NCBI RefSeq assembly: GCF_001908375.1
Contig: NZ_CP017241.1
Span: 313,001-377,000 of the forward strand
Source: Rhizobium etli 8C-3
GTDB lineage: Bacteria; Pseudomonadota; Alphaproteobacteria; Rhizobiales; Rhizobiaceae
DNA: 64,000 nucleotides
Direction: 5' to 3'
In this document: positions 16,682 through 25,874 of the stretch, in pieces
Layout of the letters: each line of letters opens with the position of its first letter
Numbering within the stretch: position 1 is the stretch's first letter
The notes under the pieces: model-generated
What the model was told of the DNA's origin: nothing
The model's database searches: none
What the model saw: only the letters and a program-made list of their open reading frames with translations
Position numbers and translations under genes: made by a program

Positions 16682-17953
16682 TTATTGGAAGACAGCGTCA
16701 GGCTTATCCAAGCTGTCGGAACCTTCAAGCGGAACCGTGCCAAGATCCAGCGCGGCAATAACACGCTGGATCGACTTCGTTTGGTCAACGAGGCCGTCGA
16801 CGGCGGCTTGAACGGCGGCGTTGCCGTCCTTGTTGCCTTCAGCGATCATCTGGTCGTATTTCTCGACCGTCTCGCCGCGTTTTGCCATGGCGAGCATTGC
16901 ATCAAGCGTCGTCTTCAGCTTGCCGGCGACTTCGGCATCGAGTGCCTTGTCTTTCGCGGCAACGAGATCGTGCAGCGACGGGCCGGTCAGCTTCGTTCCG
17001 TCGACGCGGGTATATTCCCCGCTGTAGGCGGCGGCGATGCCGATCGCATCGTTGAGGTGCGAGTTATAGGTGTTGTCGGAGAAGCAATCGTGCTCCTCTT
17101 CCGGATCGTGCAGCAACAAGCCGAGCTTCATCCGCTCGCCTGCGAGTTCGCCGTACGAGAGCGAGCCCATGCCGGTCAGAATCGCGACGAGGCCGGCCTT
17201 CGGATCGGCTTCGACGTTCTTTGTCGCGGCACCGTCAGCCGCCCAATGATCGGTCATTTCCTGCAGGTCGGAGACCAGCAGCGTGGATACCGACTTCAGG
17301 TATTCGGCGCGGCGATCGCAATTGCCGTTCGTGCAATTTTCGGGGTCGTAATCGGTTGCCGGGCGGCTGCCCGACCCCGGACCGGTGCCGTTCAGGTCCT
17401 GGCCCCAGAGCAGGAATTCGATGGCATGGTAGCCGGTCGCGACATTGGCTTCGACGCCACCTGCTTCCTGCAGCGTACCGGACAGGAATTCCGGCGTCAG
17501 CTTGGAAGCATCGATCTCCTTTCCGTCGATCTTGATCGTCTTGTTGGCGATGACGTTTGCAACATAGAGGGCGTTCTCGTCGCTCTCCGCTCCGTAGGAG
17601 GCATCGACATAATCGATCAGGCCTTCATCGAGCGGCCAAGCATTGACCTTGCCTTCCCAGTCATCGACGATCGGATTGTCGAAGCGGTAGACTTCCGTCT
17701 GCTGATAAGGAACACGGGCCGCAAGCCAAGCATCCTTGGCGGTCTTCAGCGTCTCGTCGTTCGGCGTCTTCAGGAAGGCGTCAATCGCCTTGTCGAGCGC
17801 TTTGGCGGTGATCAGCGAGTCCTCGTATTTGGCATGCGCCACTTCGGCGTAATGCTTCACGACGGCTGCAGCATCGGTGTCCGCGAGAGCCGGGCTGGAT
17901 AGCGGGGCTATCACAAGCGCCAATGCTGCGCAGAATTTCTTGTTGAGCTTCAT
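16682..17953 (-). CDS. Imelysin-family iron-regulated protein (first gene of operon)
   Basis: A 423-residue secreted protein beginning at the ATG at 17953, after AGGAGAGGACC, with signal KFCAALALVIAPLSSPALAD. The GxHxxE motif is intact in VATGYHAIEFLLWGQDL, followed by GSGSRPATDY, matching IrpA-type imelysins. An NCDRRAEYL segment is also present. It heads the four-gene run imelysin-DUF1111-imelysin-DUF1513. The role inferred from the family is periplasmic or surface iron binding under iron limitation. A candidate Irr box and a TTGACA lie upstream. Confidence 0.92.
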   Translation of the reverse strand: MKLNKKFCAALALVIAPLSSPALADTDAAAVVKHYAEVAHAKYEDSLITAKALDKAIDAFLKTPNDETLKTAKDAWLAARVPYQQTEVYRFDNPIVDDWEGKVNAWPLDEGLIDYVDASYGAESDENALYVANVIANKTIKIDGKEIDASKLTPEFLSGTLQEAGGVEANVATGYHAIEFLLWGQDLNGTGPGSGSRPATDYDPENCTNGNCDRRAEYLKSVSTLLVSDLQEMTDHWAADGAATKNVEADPKAGLVAILTGMGSLSYGELAGERMKLGLLLHDPEEEHDCFSDNTYNSHLNDAIGIAAAYSGEYTRVDGTKLTGPSLHDLVAAKDKALDAEVAGKLKTTLDAMLAMAKRGETVEKYDQMIAEGNKDGNAAVQAAVDGLVDQTKSIQRVIAALDLGTVPLEGSDSLDKPDAVFQ

Positions 17954-18033
17954 GGTCCTCTCCTGTGACGGATATCCGCCTGAAATCGCCCAAATCTCTT
18001 CGCCCAAAAGAAAACCAGTGTCAAATACTCTAG

Positions 18034-18050
18034 TTTGGAATGATTTTAAG
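18034..18050. promoter_or_regulatory. Candidate Irr box (iron control element) upstream of the imelysin operon
   Basis: The 17-bp sequence TTTGGAATGATTTTAAG matches 13 of 17 bases of the rhizobial iron control element TTTAGAAT-CAT-TCTAAA, keeping its symmetry. It lies about 80 bp upstream of the first imelysin ATG. On the minus strand it is immediately upstream of a TTGACA (18019-18024) that could be a -35 box. Irr sites just upstream of -35 usually activate under iron limitation. Both the motif call and its mode are predictions. Confidence 0.5.
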
Positions 18051-18438
18051 AATTGGAGATTGTTTGAAAGCGCGTGTTCAGAAGGGATTTTTACTTGCAG
18101 AAGAACACAAGATTGAGCTGTTAGTGCAATTGTTCAATTCTGGTCCGGATCTGGTGCGCGCGCGACGCTATCTGCTGCGGCGCTGATTGCTGTCTGGTTG
18201 TCTTCTTCCTTGGGTGTTGGGTCGCGGCGACCGCCATCGGTCCTGCAATTGCCGGCGTGCTTGCCGTTGCAGAGCCCGCATCCGCCGGTGGGACCGCCAG
18301 GTGCTCAGTTCGCATCTCGGCGGGCTTAGGCTCTTTGCTGGCGTTCTATCCGAACGGCGTCCGGTGGTGGTGGTCGCAGACGTAGACCACGTCATCCCGC
18401 CGCGGCATCGATATCGACTTCGCGCGCGCCAGGCGATT
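18051..18438. other. Intergenic region, nothing recognised beyond the promoter
   Basis: This stretch lies between the imelysin operon promoter and the RsmB-type gene stop. The frames that can be read on either strand are Arg/Ser- and Arg/Gln-rich, without start sites or homology, and look like out-of-frame GC-rich DNA. No tRNA or terminator was recognised. Confidence 0.4.
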
Positions 18439-19728
18439 TTAAGCCTTACGTTGCATGCGGCAGAAGAAGAAACCGTCCGTGTCAGTCGATGCCGGTGTCA
18501 GTGTAACCGTTTCACCATCAGACGACCGCGGGCGCGGGGCATCCTTGCCGAACAGCTCGTCCCAGCCAGCCAGGGCGCTTTCGATGGAGAATGCCGTATT
18601 TTCCGCGGTGAAGCGTCGTACCTGATCTTCGTTCTCCTGCGGCAGCACGGAACAGGTGACATAGATCAACTCGCCGCCGGGGCGCACGAAGGCGCTCGCC
18701 TGCTTCAAGGCATCCTGTTGCTGGCTCGTACGCTCGTCGAGGTTCTTCGCCGTCAGCCGCCATTTGGTATCGGGGCGGCGGCGCCAAGTGCCGGTGCCCG
18801 TGCAGGGGGCGTCGACCAGCACCTTGTCGCAGCGAGCGCGCAGGCTCGAAAGAGCCTTTGCATCGTCATGGACTTGAACATTGCGCGTACCGGCGCGCTT
18901 CAGGCGTTCGATGATCGGCGCAAGGCGTTTGCGGTCGGCATCATAGGCATGGATCTGGCCCTTGTTGTGCATGGCTGCCGCCATTGCTAGCGTCTTGCCG
19001 CCGCCTCCGGCGCAATAGTCGAGCACTTGCTCGCCATCCTTGGGCAGCACCAGATCGGCAACGATCTGCGATCCCTCGTCCTGAACTTCGAACCAGCCTT
19101 TTTGAAAGGAAAGCTCTGCTGTGACGTTCGGAAGCCGTGAGGCGCCTTCGCCGGCGGGAATCCGGATGCCATACCGCGCAATTTTCGCTTCATGAGCGCC
19201 GGCTCTTTCAAGCGCTTTGACCGCCTTCTGGCGGCTGGCCTTCAAAATGTTGGCGCGAAGATCGAGCGTTGGGCGGGAAGCGAGCGCCTTGGCTTCGGAA
19301 AGCCAGCTATCACCGAATGCAGTCTCGAAGGAGCTTTGCACCCACTCGGGAATATCACCCTGGACGTGGACAGGCGCGGAGGAAAGAGCCCGGTTCTGGA
19401 AGGCTGCCAGCGCTGCATCGGGCAGAGAAGGCGGCGCGAACCTGTCGTCGGAAAGTTCAGCGGCAAGCGCTTCCGGCGTGAAACCCCATTGGCGGAACAT
19501 GACGGCATAAGCGATCGCCAGTGGGCCGTCGTCGTCCATCAGGAACGCGTGTGAAAGCCGCATGCGCAGCGCATCGTAAACGATGTTGCCGATTGCGGCG
19601 CGATCGCCGGAGCCGGCGAAACGATGCGCAAGGCCCCAGTCCTTCAGCGCCTCGGCGACAGGTCTCTTGCGCTGATCGATATCAGCCAGAACCGAAATCG
19701 CCCCCTCAAGGCGGCCGCCCAAACGCAT
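18439..19728 (-). CDS. RsmB/NOP-family rRNA cytosine-C5 methyltransferase
   Basis: A 429-residue SAM-dependent methyltransferase. An N-terminal RsmB/NusB-like helical region (1-150) is followed by a Rossmann catalytic domain: DYCAGGGGKTLAMAAAM (SAM loop), VLVDAPCTGTGTWRR with the release cysteine and TCSVLPQENE with the nucleophilic cysteine. Length fits RsmB-like proteins of alphaproteobacteria. The 16S or 23S target base cannot be told. It is transcribed as a single gene on the minus strand upstream of unrelated sequence. Confidence 0.93.
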   Translation of the reverse strand: MRLGGRLEGAISVLADIDQRKRPVAEALKDWGLAHRFAGSGDRAAIGNIVYDALRMRLSHAFLMDDDGPLAIAYAVMFRQWGFTPEALAAELSDDRFAPPSLPDAALAAFQNRALSSAPVHVQGDIPEWVQSSFETAFGDSWLSEAKALASRPTLDLRANILKASRQKAVKALERAGAHEAKIARYGIRIPAGEGASRLPNVTAELSFQKGWFEVQDEGSQIVADLVLPKDGEQVLDYCAGGGGKTLAMAAAMHNKGQIHAYDADRKRLAPIIERLKRAGTRNVQVHDDAKALSSLRARCDKVLVDAPCTGTGTWRRRPDTKWRLTAKNLDERTSQQQDALKQASAFVRPGGELIYVTCSVLPQENEDQVRRFTAENTAFSIESALAGWDELFGKDAPRPRSSDGETVTLTPASTDTDGFFFCRMQRKA

Positions 19729-19850
19729 TCACGAAACTCCCGTTGCCACGGACCTGTGCGCAACCGGCAGGAAGCATGTCACAAGTCTCAACCGCGTGGT
19801 ATCCGCGATTGACGGCAAGAGCAAGCGCCGTCCGCTGCAGGTTCGGACGC

Positions 19851-20219
19851 TCAGCTGGCCGTGACGACTTCGTAGCAGACTTTGGCGGTACCGGAGCGGA
19901 CCATGCCGATGTTCTGTGCGGCAGCGCGCGAAAGGTCGAGAACACGGCCGCGGATGAACGGGCCACGGTCATTGACCCGAACGATAACGCTGCGGCCATT
20001 ATTGCGGTTGGTTACCCTAAGCTTCGTGCCGAAGCGGAGCGAACGGTGAGCGGCAGTCAAAATGGCAGGATTCATACGTTCGCCGGAAGCTGTTTTGGAA
20101 TGCAGTGCGTACCACGAAGCACCACCACATCCGGCCGCAGCAAAACCTTCGGAAGGAAGGATGAAAGAACTAGCTGCAATAGCTACGGCAGCGACTATAG
20201 AGCGGCTGATATTCTTCAA
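19851..20219 (-). CDS. RlpA-like septal ring lytic transglycosylase, short form
   Basis: A 122-residue secreted protein containing one double-psi beta-barrel. It has [54 protein letters not shown] and the C-terminal DLSRAAA. The N-terminus is a classic signal ([18 protein letters not shown] ending FAAA). The best start is a TTG at 20219 with GAGGG ten bases upstream, because it begins the signal. An open frame runs further up to 20312. No SPOR domain is present. Family members cleave naked glycan strands of peptidoglycan during daughter-cell separation. Confidence 0.88.
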   Translation of the reverse strand: MKNISRSIVAAVAIAASSFILPSEGFAAAGCGGASWYALHSKTASGERMNPAILTAAHRSLRFGTKLRVTNRNNGRSVIVRVNDRGPFIRGRVLDLSRAAAQNIGMVRSGTAKVCYEVVTAS

Positions 20220-20617
20220 AACGGATTGTCCCTCAACTATTGAACTTGCGCCTTTACGGGCGGCGGGGTTAAATCCGGCGAAAAGTGGCGAAAAAGTGCC
20301 GCTGTCTATCACGGAATGTTACAGCCGGTAATATTTGTGTTTCTCCCGGGCCTCGGGTTGAAAAAGCGCGATTGCCGAGAAAATGGAAAAAAGATAAGAG
20401 AATCAGGTAAAATTAGAACGATTTTTTCTGCTGCGGCGCAGCGTCATGCTTTGTTGGAAAAGTAACAAAAATAATTTTCCGAACTTGCCACAATTGATGC
20501 CTCATTTGCGCAAATTCAGAGGCCGTTAACCATAAAGCGGAGCGAAATTCGGATCGCCAAAATGCCGAAGTAGGAATTTTCTACTCATTTCGAATGTGCC
20601 GGAACCGCCCGTTCGGA
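20220..20617. other. AT-rich intergenic region
   Basis: About 400 bp between rlpA and the downstream end of the SDR gene. The segment 20370-20500 is unusually AT-rich for this genome, with runs such as GAAAAAAGATAAGAG. It probably carries the rlpA promoter and leader. A short hairpin GCTGC...GCAGC at 20433-20445 lacks a T-run on either side, so it is not called a terminator. Confidence 0.4.
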
Positions 20618-21490
20618 CTAACCGCGCCACCGTCCGCTCTGCCACAATTGTGCAAGCGACACGGGGTAATTCGGAAAGCTAAAGCTATAGCCCGCAGCTT
20701 TCAATTTGGCGTTCGAAACACGCTTGTTCTCACCATAGAAGGAACGGGCCAGCGGGGTCAGCGCCGCGGTTTCGAAGGGCTGTTCCGGAGGCGGCTCAAC
20801 ACCCATCAGCCGCGCTGCTTCGACAATGACGTCCTGCGGCGGGCCGGGCAGGTCATCGGTCACATTATATAGGCCGCCAAGGGACCGGTCCGAGAGGTAG
20901 CGCGCCGATGCGGCGATATCCTCAACGCGGATGCGATTGAAAACCTGATCCTTCTTGATCAGGCGCCGGGCTGTGCCCCGTTCTAGATTGACGAATGCAT
21001 TCCGGCCCGGGCCGTAGATGCCCGACAGGCGCAGTATGGCGGCCGGAATACCGAGATCCTTGCCGAGCGCCAGCCACGCACCCTCTGCCTCGAGCCTTTC
21101 CTTCGACCGCCCGGACACAGGAACGCAGACGGTCTCTTCGCTGACCCATTCACCCTTGTGGTCGCCGTATACGCCAACGGTGGAAAGATAGCCGATCCAC
21201 TGAAGCGCCGGCATCATCTTGCCGAGCTGGCCGCCTGCGAGATTGATCAGCGGGTCGCCTGCTTCCCGCGGCGCGATCGATTGGACGAGGTGTGTGACGC
21301 TTGCCATGGCGTCAAGCAAGGCGGCACTGATATTCTCGCCCTCGAAAATGAAGGCTTCAATACCTTGGCTGCGCAGGAGCTCAGCCTTGTCTGCCGATCT
21401 GGTGGTGCCGGAAATGCGACCGGTTCCGACTGAGAACGCCTTGGCAATCGCCGTGCCGGAATAACCGCAGCCGAAAATCATCACATGCAT
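20618..21490 (-). CDS. SDR-family NAD(P)-dependent protein (YeeZ-like)
   Basis: A 290-residue Rossmann protein with an unusual loop FGCGYSGTAIAKAF instead of the standard GxxGxxG, as in the YeeZ/atypical SDR group. WIGYLSTVGVYGDHKGEWV and RLSGIYGPGRNAF are extended-SDR landmarks. The catalytic TyrXXXLys is not evident. The ATG at 21490 overlaps the queG stop by one base (TGATG), so translation is coupled. Its activity is unknown; linkage to queG is common in rhizobia but has no established meaning. Confidence 0.88.
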   Translation of the reverse strand: MHVMIFGCGYSGTAIAKAFSVGTGRISGTTRSADKAELLRSQGIEAFIFEGENISAALLDAMASVTHLVQSIAPREAGDPLINLAGGQLGKMMPALQWIGYLSTVGVYGDHKGEWVSEETVCVPVSGRSKERLEAEGAWLALGKDLGIPAAILRLSGIYGPGRNAFVNLERGTARRLIKKDQVFNRIRVEDIAASARYLSDRSLGGLYNVTDDLPGPPQDVIVEAARLMGVEPPPEQPFETAALTPLARSFYGENKRVSNAKLKAAGYSFSFPNYPVSLAQLWQSGRWRG

Positions 21491-22647
21491 CACATCACCC
21501 CCGCCAATTGCCATTCTGCAAGTACGCCCGCATCAGTCTCATCCGGCCTTTGTGCCGCAAAGTCTCCGAATTCACCAGGCTCCATCAATCGCGAAAGCGC
21601 CCAGATTGCCATGCCGCGAACATCCGCAGACGCGTCGGTGGCGAGCCTTCGGCATTGATCGGCAAGGCTCTGATCACCGGAATTGCCGGCGGCGATCAAC
21701 ACATTGCGGATAAAGCGGTCTCTGCCGATGCGCTTGACCGGCGAACCGCTGAAGAAAGTCCGGAAAGCCGCCTCATCCAGCGTCAGGAGAAAGGAAATCG
21801 ACGGCTCTTTCAGGTCGTCACGGGCCTGCAGCTTCATTTCGGATGCCGATGCAGCAAACTTGTTCCACGGACAGGCGGCGAGGCAGTCGTCGCAACCATA
21901 GATCCGGTTGCCGATCAGCGGCCGGAATTCGACGTCGATTGGGCCTTTGTGCTCGATCGTCAGGTATGAGATGCAGCGCCGAGCGTCGATCTGATACGGC
22001 GCCGGGAATGCATTGGTCGGACAGGCATCGAGGCAGGCGCGGCACGAGCCGCAGTGATCGATCTCGGCGTCGTCAATATTGAGATCGGCCGTCGTGAACA
22101 TCGAGCCAAGGAAAAGCCAGGACCCGTGGCTGCGACTGACCAGATTGGTATGCTTGCCCTGCCAGCCGAGGCCCGCTGCCGCGGCGAGTGGCTTTTCCAT
22201 CACGGGTGCAGTGTCGACAAAGACTTTGACGTCGGCACCTGCCCGTGCTGCAAAGCGAGTGGCGATCTCCTTGAGCCGTCCCTTGATGACGTCGTGATAG
22301 TCGCGATTGCGCGCATAGACTGAGATCGCCGCCTTGTCCGGAGTTTCGAGAATATGGCGTGGGTCTTCCCCGGGGCCGTAATTGAGGCCGAAGACGACGA
22401 TGGATTTCACATCGCTCCAGAGCGTGCGAGGATCGCCGCGGCGATCGCGCGTCTCAGCCATCCATTCCATCGTGCCGTGACGTCCGGCGTCGATGAATTC
22501 GCCAAGCCGTTCCTTCGCTTCTGGTATCGAATCGGGCCGCGTGATGCGACAGAGCTCAAAGCCGAGCTTTGCCGCCTCGGCACGAACAAAGGCGGTCAAA
22601 CTGTCGCGGCGCTTGCGTTCTTTATCGTCTGCTATCCGTTCGGGCAT
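21490..22647 (-). CDS. queG: Epoxyqueuosine reductase
   Basis: A 385-residue cobalamin- and iron-sulfur-dependent enzyme that reduces epoxyqueuosine to queuosine in tRNA, the last step of Q synthesis. Two 4Fe-4S motifs are visible, CGSCRACLDACPTNAF and CDDCLAACPWN, plus KVFVDTAPVMEKPLA and GWQGKHTNLVSR, which are QueG-specific. The C-terminal 100 residues are HEAT-like. It is translationally coupled to the SDR gene downstream and lies 12 bp after a GST-family gene. Confidence 0.96.
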   Translation of the reverse strand: MPERIADDKERKRRDSLTAFVRAEAAKLGFELCRITRPDSIPEAKERLGEFIDAGRHGTMEWMAETRDRRGDPRTLWSDVKSIVVFGLNYGPGEDPRHILETPDKAAISVYARNRDYHDVIKGRLKEIATRFAARAGADVKVFVDTAPVMEKPLAAAAGLGWQGKHTNLVSRSHGSWLFLGSMFTTADLNIDDAEIDHCGSCRACLDACPTNAFPAPYQIDARRCISYLTIEHKGPIDVEFRPLIGNRIYGCDDCLAACPWNKFAASASEMKLQARDDLKEPSISFLLTLDEAAFRTFFSGSPVKRIGRDRFIRNVLIAAGNSGDQSLADQCRRLATDASADVRGMAIWALSRLMEPGEFGDFAAQRPDETDAGVLAEWQLAGVM

Positions 22648-22659
22648 CGAAAGCCCTCG

Positions 22660-23352
22660 TCAGAAATCCAGGTCTGCGTAGTGAGAGACCGGTGTGAGCC
22701 CACGCACCCGCTCCGTCAGCAGCGGGCGGAAGGACGGTCGTGATTTCATGCGCTGGTACCAATCCTTGGCGACCGGCGATTCCGTCCAGTCGATCTCGCC
22801 GAGATAGTCGAGGATCGACAGCGAAGCGGCCGCGGCGAGGTCGCCATAGCTCATGCGATCTCCTGCCAGCCACTGCCGCGAACCGGCAAGCCAGGTCAGG
22901 TATTTCATATGCTGGCGGATGTTGGCGCGTGCCGTGCGCAGGATCTTCGAATCCGGTGCTCCGCCGCCCTGATCTGCGCTCATCTGCAGCTTGTACACGC
23001 GTTCGCGCGCAAGGGGCCGTGTCACGTCCGTCTCCATCTTCTGCATGAACCATTCACCGAGGCGGCGAATTTCCGCGCGCTGGAAAGGATCCTCCGCAAG
23101 AAGCCGCCGGTCGCGCTTCAGCACGCCATGCGTTTCATCGAGATATTCCGAAATGACGGTCGCGCCGCAAAGAGCGCGCATGCTGTCGTCGACATAGACA
23201 GGCAGGGTACCGGCAGGATTGAGCGCCAGAAAGTCGCGCCGCTTTTCCCAGGGTTGCTCTTCAATGAGATCTGCCTGAAAGCCATACTCGCTCAGAATCA
23301 ACCGGACGAAGCGTGAAGCGGATGACATAGGATGATGATAAAGCGTCGGCAT
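22660..23352 (-). CDS. Glutathione S-transferase family protein
   Basis: A 230-residue two-domain GST. The N-terminal thioredoxin-like domain begins TLYHHPMSSASRFVRLILSEYGF, with Ser residues at the glutathione-thiol position. It continues with NPAGTLPVYVDDS and the glutathione-contact VISEYLDE. The C-terminal helical domain has SYGDLAAAASLSILDYLG with the conserved N-capping Asp. The substrate is unknown. It is first in the run GST-queG-SDR on the minus strand, and the 12-bp gap to queG suggests one operon. Confidence 0.9.
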   Translation of the reverse strand: MPTLYHHPMSSASRFVRLILSEYGFQADLIEEQPWEKRRDFLALNPAGTLPVYVDDSMRALCGATVISEYLDETHGVLKRDRRLLAEDPFQRAEIRRLGEWFMQKMETDVTRPLARERVYKLQMSADQGGGAPDSKILRTARANIRQHMKYLTWLAGSRQWLAGDRMSYGDLAAAASLSILDYLGEIDWTESPVAKDWYQRMKSRPSFRPLLTERVRGLTPVSHYADLDF

Positions 23353-23500
23353 CGATACCCGAAGTGTTGATTTGTCGCGGCATGCTCTGGTGCACTCATA
23401 ATCATAGCGCCCTAGTCATGACTCATTCGTTGCAGCTATAGGAGCTTGGCCCTTTCAATACAAGCAAATCGGGCCTCGCCCGCCTCACAAGGGATAAAAC

Positions 23501-24301
23501 ATGGCTGATATCTTTAGTGCGCTCGTTCTAGGCCTCATTGAAGGCCTTACTGAATTCATACCGGTTTCCTCGACCGCCCATGTCCTGCTGGCAGGACATT
23601 TCCTGGGCTTTCGCTCGCCGGGCAATACATTTGTCGTTCTCATCCAGCTCGGCGCGATCCTTGCCATTCTTCTCGTCTATTTCAAACGGCTGCTGAGCCT
23701 GGCGCTTGCGTTGCCGCGCAGCGCGCGGGCGCGGCATTTCGTCCTTGCCGTACTCTTTGGTTTTCTGCCTGCCGCCGTCATCGGCGCAATGGCGCACGAC
23801 TTCATCAAGAACGTGCTCTTCGAAACGCCGATGCTGATCTGCGTCGTCCTCATCCTTGGCGGCCTCGTCCTGCTTGCCGTCGACAAGATCCAGTTCAAGC
23901 CGAAATATCACGATGTGACGGAGTTCTCCCTGCCGATGGCGCTGAAGATAGGTTTCTTCCAATGCCTGGCAATGATCCCTGGGACATCCCGCTCCGGCGC
24001 GACGATCGTCGGCGCATTGCTGATGGGTGCCGACAAGCGCTCTGCGGCCGAATTCTCGTTCTTTCTCGCCATGCCGACGATGGTCGGCGCCTTCGCTCTG
24101 GATCTATACGAAAACCGCAATGTGCTGAGCTTCGATGACGGAATGCTCATCGTCATCGGATTCGTGGCGGCTTTCGTCTCGGCGCTATTCGTCGTGCGCG
24201 CACTGCTCGACTTCGTCTCGATCCGGGGCTATGCGCCCTTCGCCTGGTGGCGAATCTTCATTGGCGCGGCAGGCCTCGTCGGCTTGACGTTGTTCGGTTG
24301 A
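23501..24301 (+). CDS. uppP: Undecaprenyl-diphosphatase
   Basis: A 266-residue inner-membrane enzyme with about eight helices that dephosphorylates undecaprenyl pyrophosphate to recycle the lipid carrier for cell-wall synthesis. Both catalytic motifs are present: [21 protein letters not shown] near the N-terminus, and [19 protein letters not shown] in the middle. Overexpression of family members gives bacitracin resistance, hence the synonym bacA. It is monocistronic, ends 20 bp before a bidirectional hairpin, and converges on a small secreted-peptide gene. Confidence 0.97.
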   Translation: MADIFSALVLGLIEGLTEFIPVSSTAHVLLAGHFLGFRSPGNTFVVLIQLGAILAILLVYFKRLLSLALALPRSARARHFVLAVLFGFLPAAVIGAMAHDFIKNVLFETPMLICVVLILGGLVLLAVDKIQFKPKYHDVTEFSLPMALKIGFFQCLAMIPGTSRSGATIVGALLMGADKRSAAEFSFFLAMPTMVGAFALDLYENRNVLSFDDGMLIVIGFVAAFVSALFVVRALLDFVSIRGYAPFAWWRIFIGAAGLVGLTLFG

Positions 24302-24321
24302 TTTCAAGTATTTGACAAGAG

Positions 24322-24345
24322 GGGCGGCTGCGAAAGGAGCCGCCC
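24322..24345. terminator. Bidirectional terminator hairpin between uppP and the 50-residue gene
   Basis: GGGCGGCT and AGCCGCCC form an 8-bp GC-rich stem around the 8-base loop GCGAAAGG. Flanking T-runs are weak on both strands. Its position between two convergent genes makes a shared terminator the best reading. Confidence 0.65.
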
Positions 24346-24350
24346 TTGCC

Positions 24351-24503
24351 TCAGTGGTTGAGGGAGGCTGTGGAACAGGGATCGATGCCGTAAGCCGGCG
24401 CGCAGCCACCTTTCACCGCTGCGACCGAGCCGGGCGCGATGAAGGAACCTGCGAGAATAACCAGTGCCGCACACGCAAAAAGAAGCGCGATTGACTTGCC
24501 CAT
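24351..24503 (-). CDS. Small secreted or membrane-anchored protein, 50 residues
   Basis: This short frame starts at the ATG at 24503 with AAGG nine bases upstream. It encodes a hydrophobic stretch (SIALLFACAALVILAGSFIA) that looks like a signal peptide or single membrane helix. A short tail follows with two cysteines (GGCAPAYGIDPCSTASLNH). The cysteine pair could form a periplasmic disulfide. It ends six bases before the shared hairpin with uppP. Codon use and position support a real gene. No function is known to me. Confidence 0.65.
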   Translation of the reverse strand: MGKSIALLFACAALVILAGSFIAPGSVAAVKGGCAPAYGIDPCSTASLNH

Positions 24504-24725
24504 CGAATAAAGCCTTTCAAGTCGATTTAGCGCGCCGCAAATGGCGCTGAGTCCGGTTCAGGACGCGCGGGGTGTGTAGTCAGTGGAATGGCAAATAGCA
24601 ATAAAGGTTGCAGCTAAATGTGACGTTAATTTCACTAATTTTTTGATGCGTCTTTTATGCAACGCCCTTCCGGCCGGGCGCTTTGGAAGCACGCGAAACT
24701 TGGCTCCGGCTGCCTGAAATAATCG

Positions 24726-24761
24726 AAAAGAAAACGCCGTCTGTGATCGAACAGAGCGGCG
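24726..24761 (-). terminator. Rho-independent terminator of the NDUFA9-like gene
   Basis: On the minus strand, just after the stop of the NDUFA9-like gene, CGCCG and CTGT half-stems pair with ACAG and CGGCG around a 6-base loop with a small bulge. A TTTTCTTTT run follows. This is the clearest intrinsic terminator in this part of the window. Confidence 0.8.
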
Positions 24762-24782
24762 CTTGCCCGATTGATAATTTTC

Positions 24783-25763
24783 TCAGGCTGCTTTTCCCGA
24801 ACCCGTGTACTGGCCGTGCGGGCGATAATGCACCAGATACGACGGCAGTACGGAGGTCACCATTGTCGGCGTGACGCCGAGGGCCTTCAGCGTGAGGCCA
24901 TCCGCTTCGGCCTTCGTTGAAACGACATTGTCGCGCTTCAGCAGGCGGACCTGGTCGGGCGTGATCGGAGGCTTAACGAATGGGACGAGCGAAGCGATGC
25001 TGCCGATCAGCGACGCGAGACTGAAGGGGATGGAAACCAGCCGGTTCTTCCGGGCGGTGATCTTCAGCATGATCTGAAGGCACTCTCGGAAGGTGAGCAC
25101 TTCGGGACCCCCCAGTTCATAGATCGTTCCGCTCGCAGCCTTGCCCTCGACGGCGCGTGCCACGGCTTCTGCCACATCCTCCACGTAGACCGGCTGCAGC
25201 TTCGTCTTGCCGCCACCGATGAGGGGAAGCACCGGCGAAAGGCGAGCGATCTCCGCAAATTTGTTGAAGAACCCGTCTTCCGGCCCGAAAACGATGGAGG
25301 GACGGAAGATTATGGCGTCCTTCTTGATCGAAAGGATTGCCGCCTCCGCGCGGCCCTTGGTGCGGGCATAGCTGGAATCCGAATGGGCGTCGGCGCCGAT
25401 TGCAGAAATATGGATGAGCTTCGCGCCGGATGCCCGGGCGGCTTCCGCCACGGCGCGTGCACCGAATTCCTGCACTGCATCGAAGGTGTTGCGCCCCGTC
25501 TCAAAGAGCACGCCGACACAGTTGATGACGACGTCGGCACCCTCGACGGCGCGATCGACCGAATTGCGATATCGCAGGTTCGCCTGGACAAAAGAAATCT
25601 GGCCGACGTTGCCGAGCGGCTGCAGGAAGCCTGCGAGATCCGGCCGGCGCACCGCGACGCGGATGCGATAGCCGCGCTTTGCGAGGGAGCGCACAATATG
25701 CCTGCCCAGAAAGCCAGAGCCTCCGAACACGGTCACGAGCGGCGGCAGATTGGCAAGGGTCAT
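24783..25763 (-). CDS. Complex I NDUFA9-family NAD(P)-binding protein
   Basis: A 326-residue atypical SDR. The nucleotide loop is VFGGSGFLGRHIVRSL, followed by VVINCVGVLFETGRNTFDAVQ and HISAIGADAHSDSSYARTKGRAEA, with the reduced active site typical of the NDUFA9/YfhF group. In mitochondria the homologue is a complex I accessory subunit. In alphaproteobacteria it is a separate chromosomal gene whose role is not settled. The C-terminus has a hydrophobic patch (FSLASLIGSIASLVPF) that could touch the membrane. The ATG at 25763 is preferred to an upstream in-frame start. Confidence 0.9.
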   Translation of the reverse strand: MTLANLPPLVTVFGGSGFLGRHIVRSLAKRGYRIRVAVRRPDLAGFLQPLGNVGQISFVQANLRYRNSVDRAVEGADVVINCVGVLFETGRNTFDAVQEFGARAVAEAARASGAKLIHISAIGADAHSDSSYARTKGRAEAAILSIKKDAIIFRPSIVFGPEDGFFNKFAEIARLSPVLPLIGGGKTKLQPVYVEDVAEAVARAVEGKAASGTIYELGGPEVLTFRECLQIMLKITARKNRLVSIPFSLASLIGSIASLVPFVKPPITPDQVRLLKRDNVVSTKAEADGLTLKALGVTPTMVTSVLPSYLVHYRPHGQYTGSGKAA

Positions 25764-25874
25764 GGCAGGCTCCTCGAAAGGCTTGATGGATGCGTTGATC
25801 GGCACTCGTATTAGCCGAAACCCAGCGCGACGGAAAGGTCCATCTTGCCTCGCCTTCGCAGGTGCGAAGAGCGC

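Noticed and set aside
20433..20445. GCTGC/GCAGC hairpin as a terminator
   Set aside because: The stem is short and neither strand has a T-run after it.
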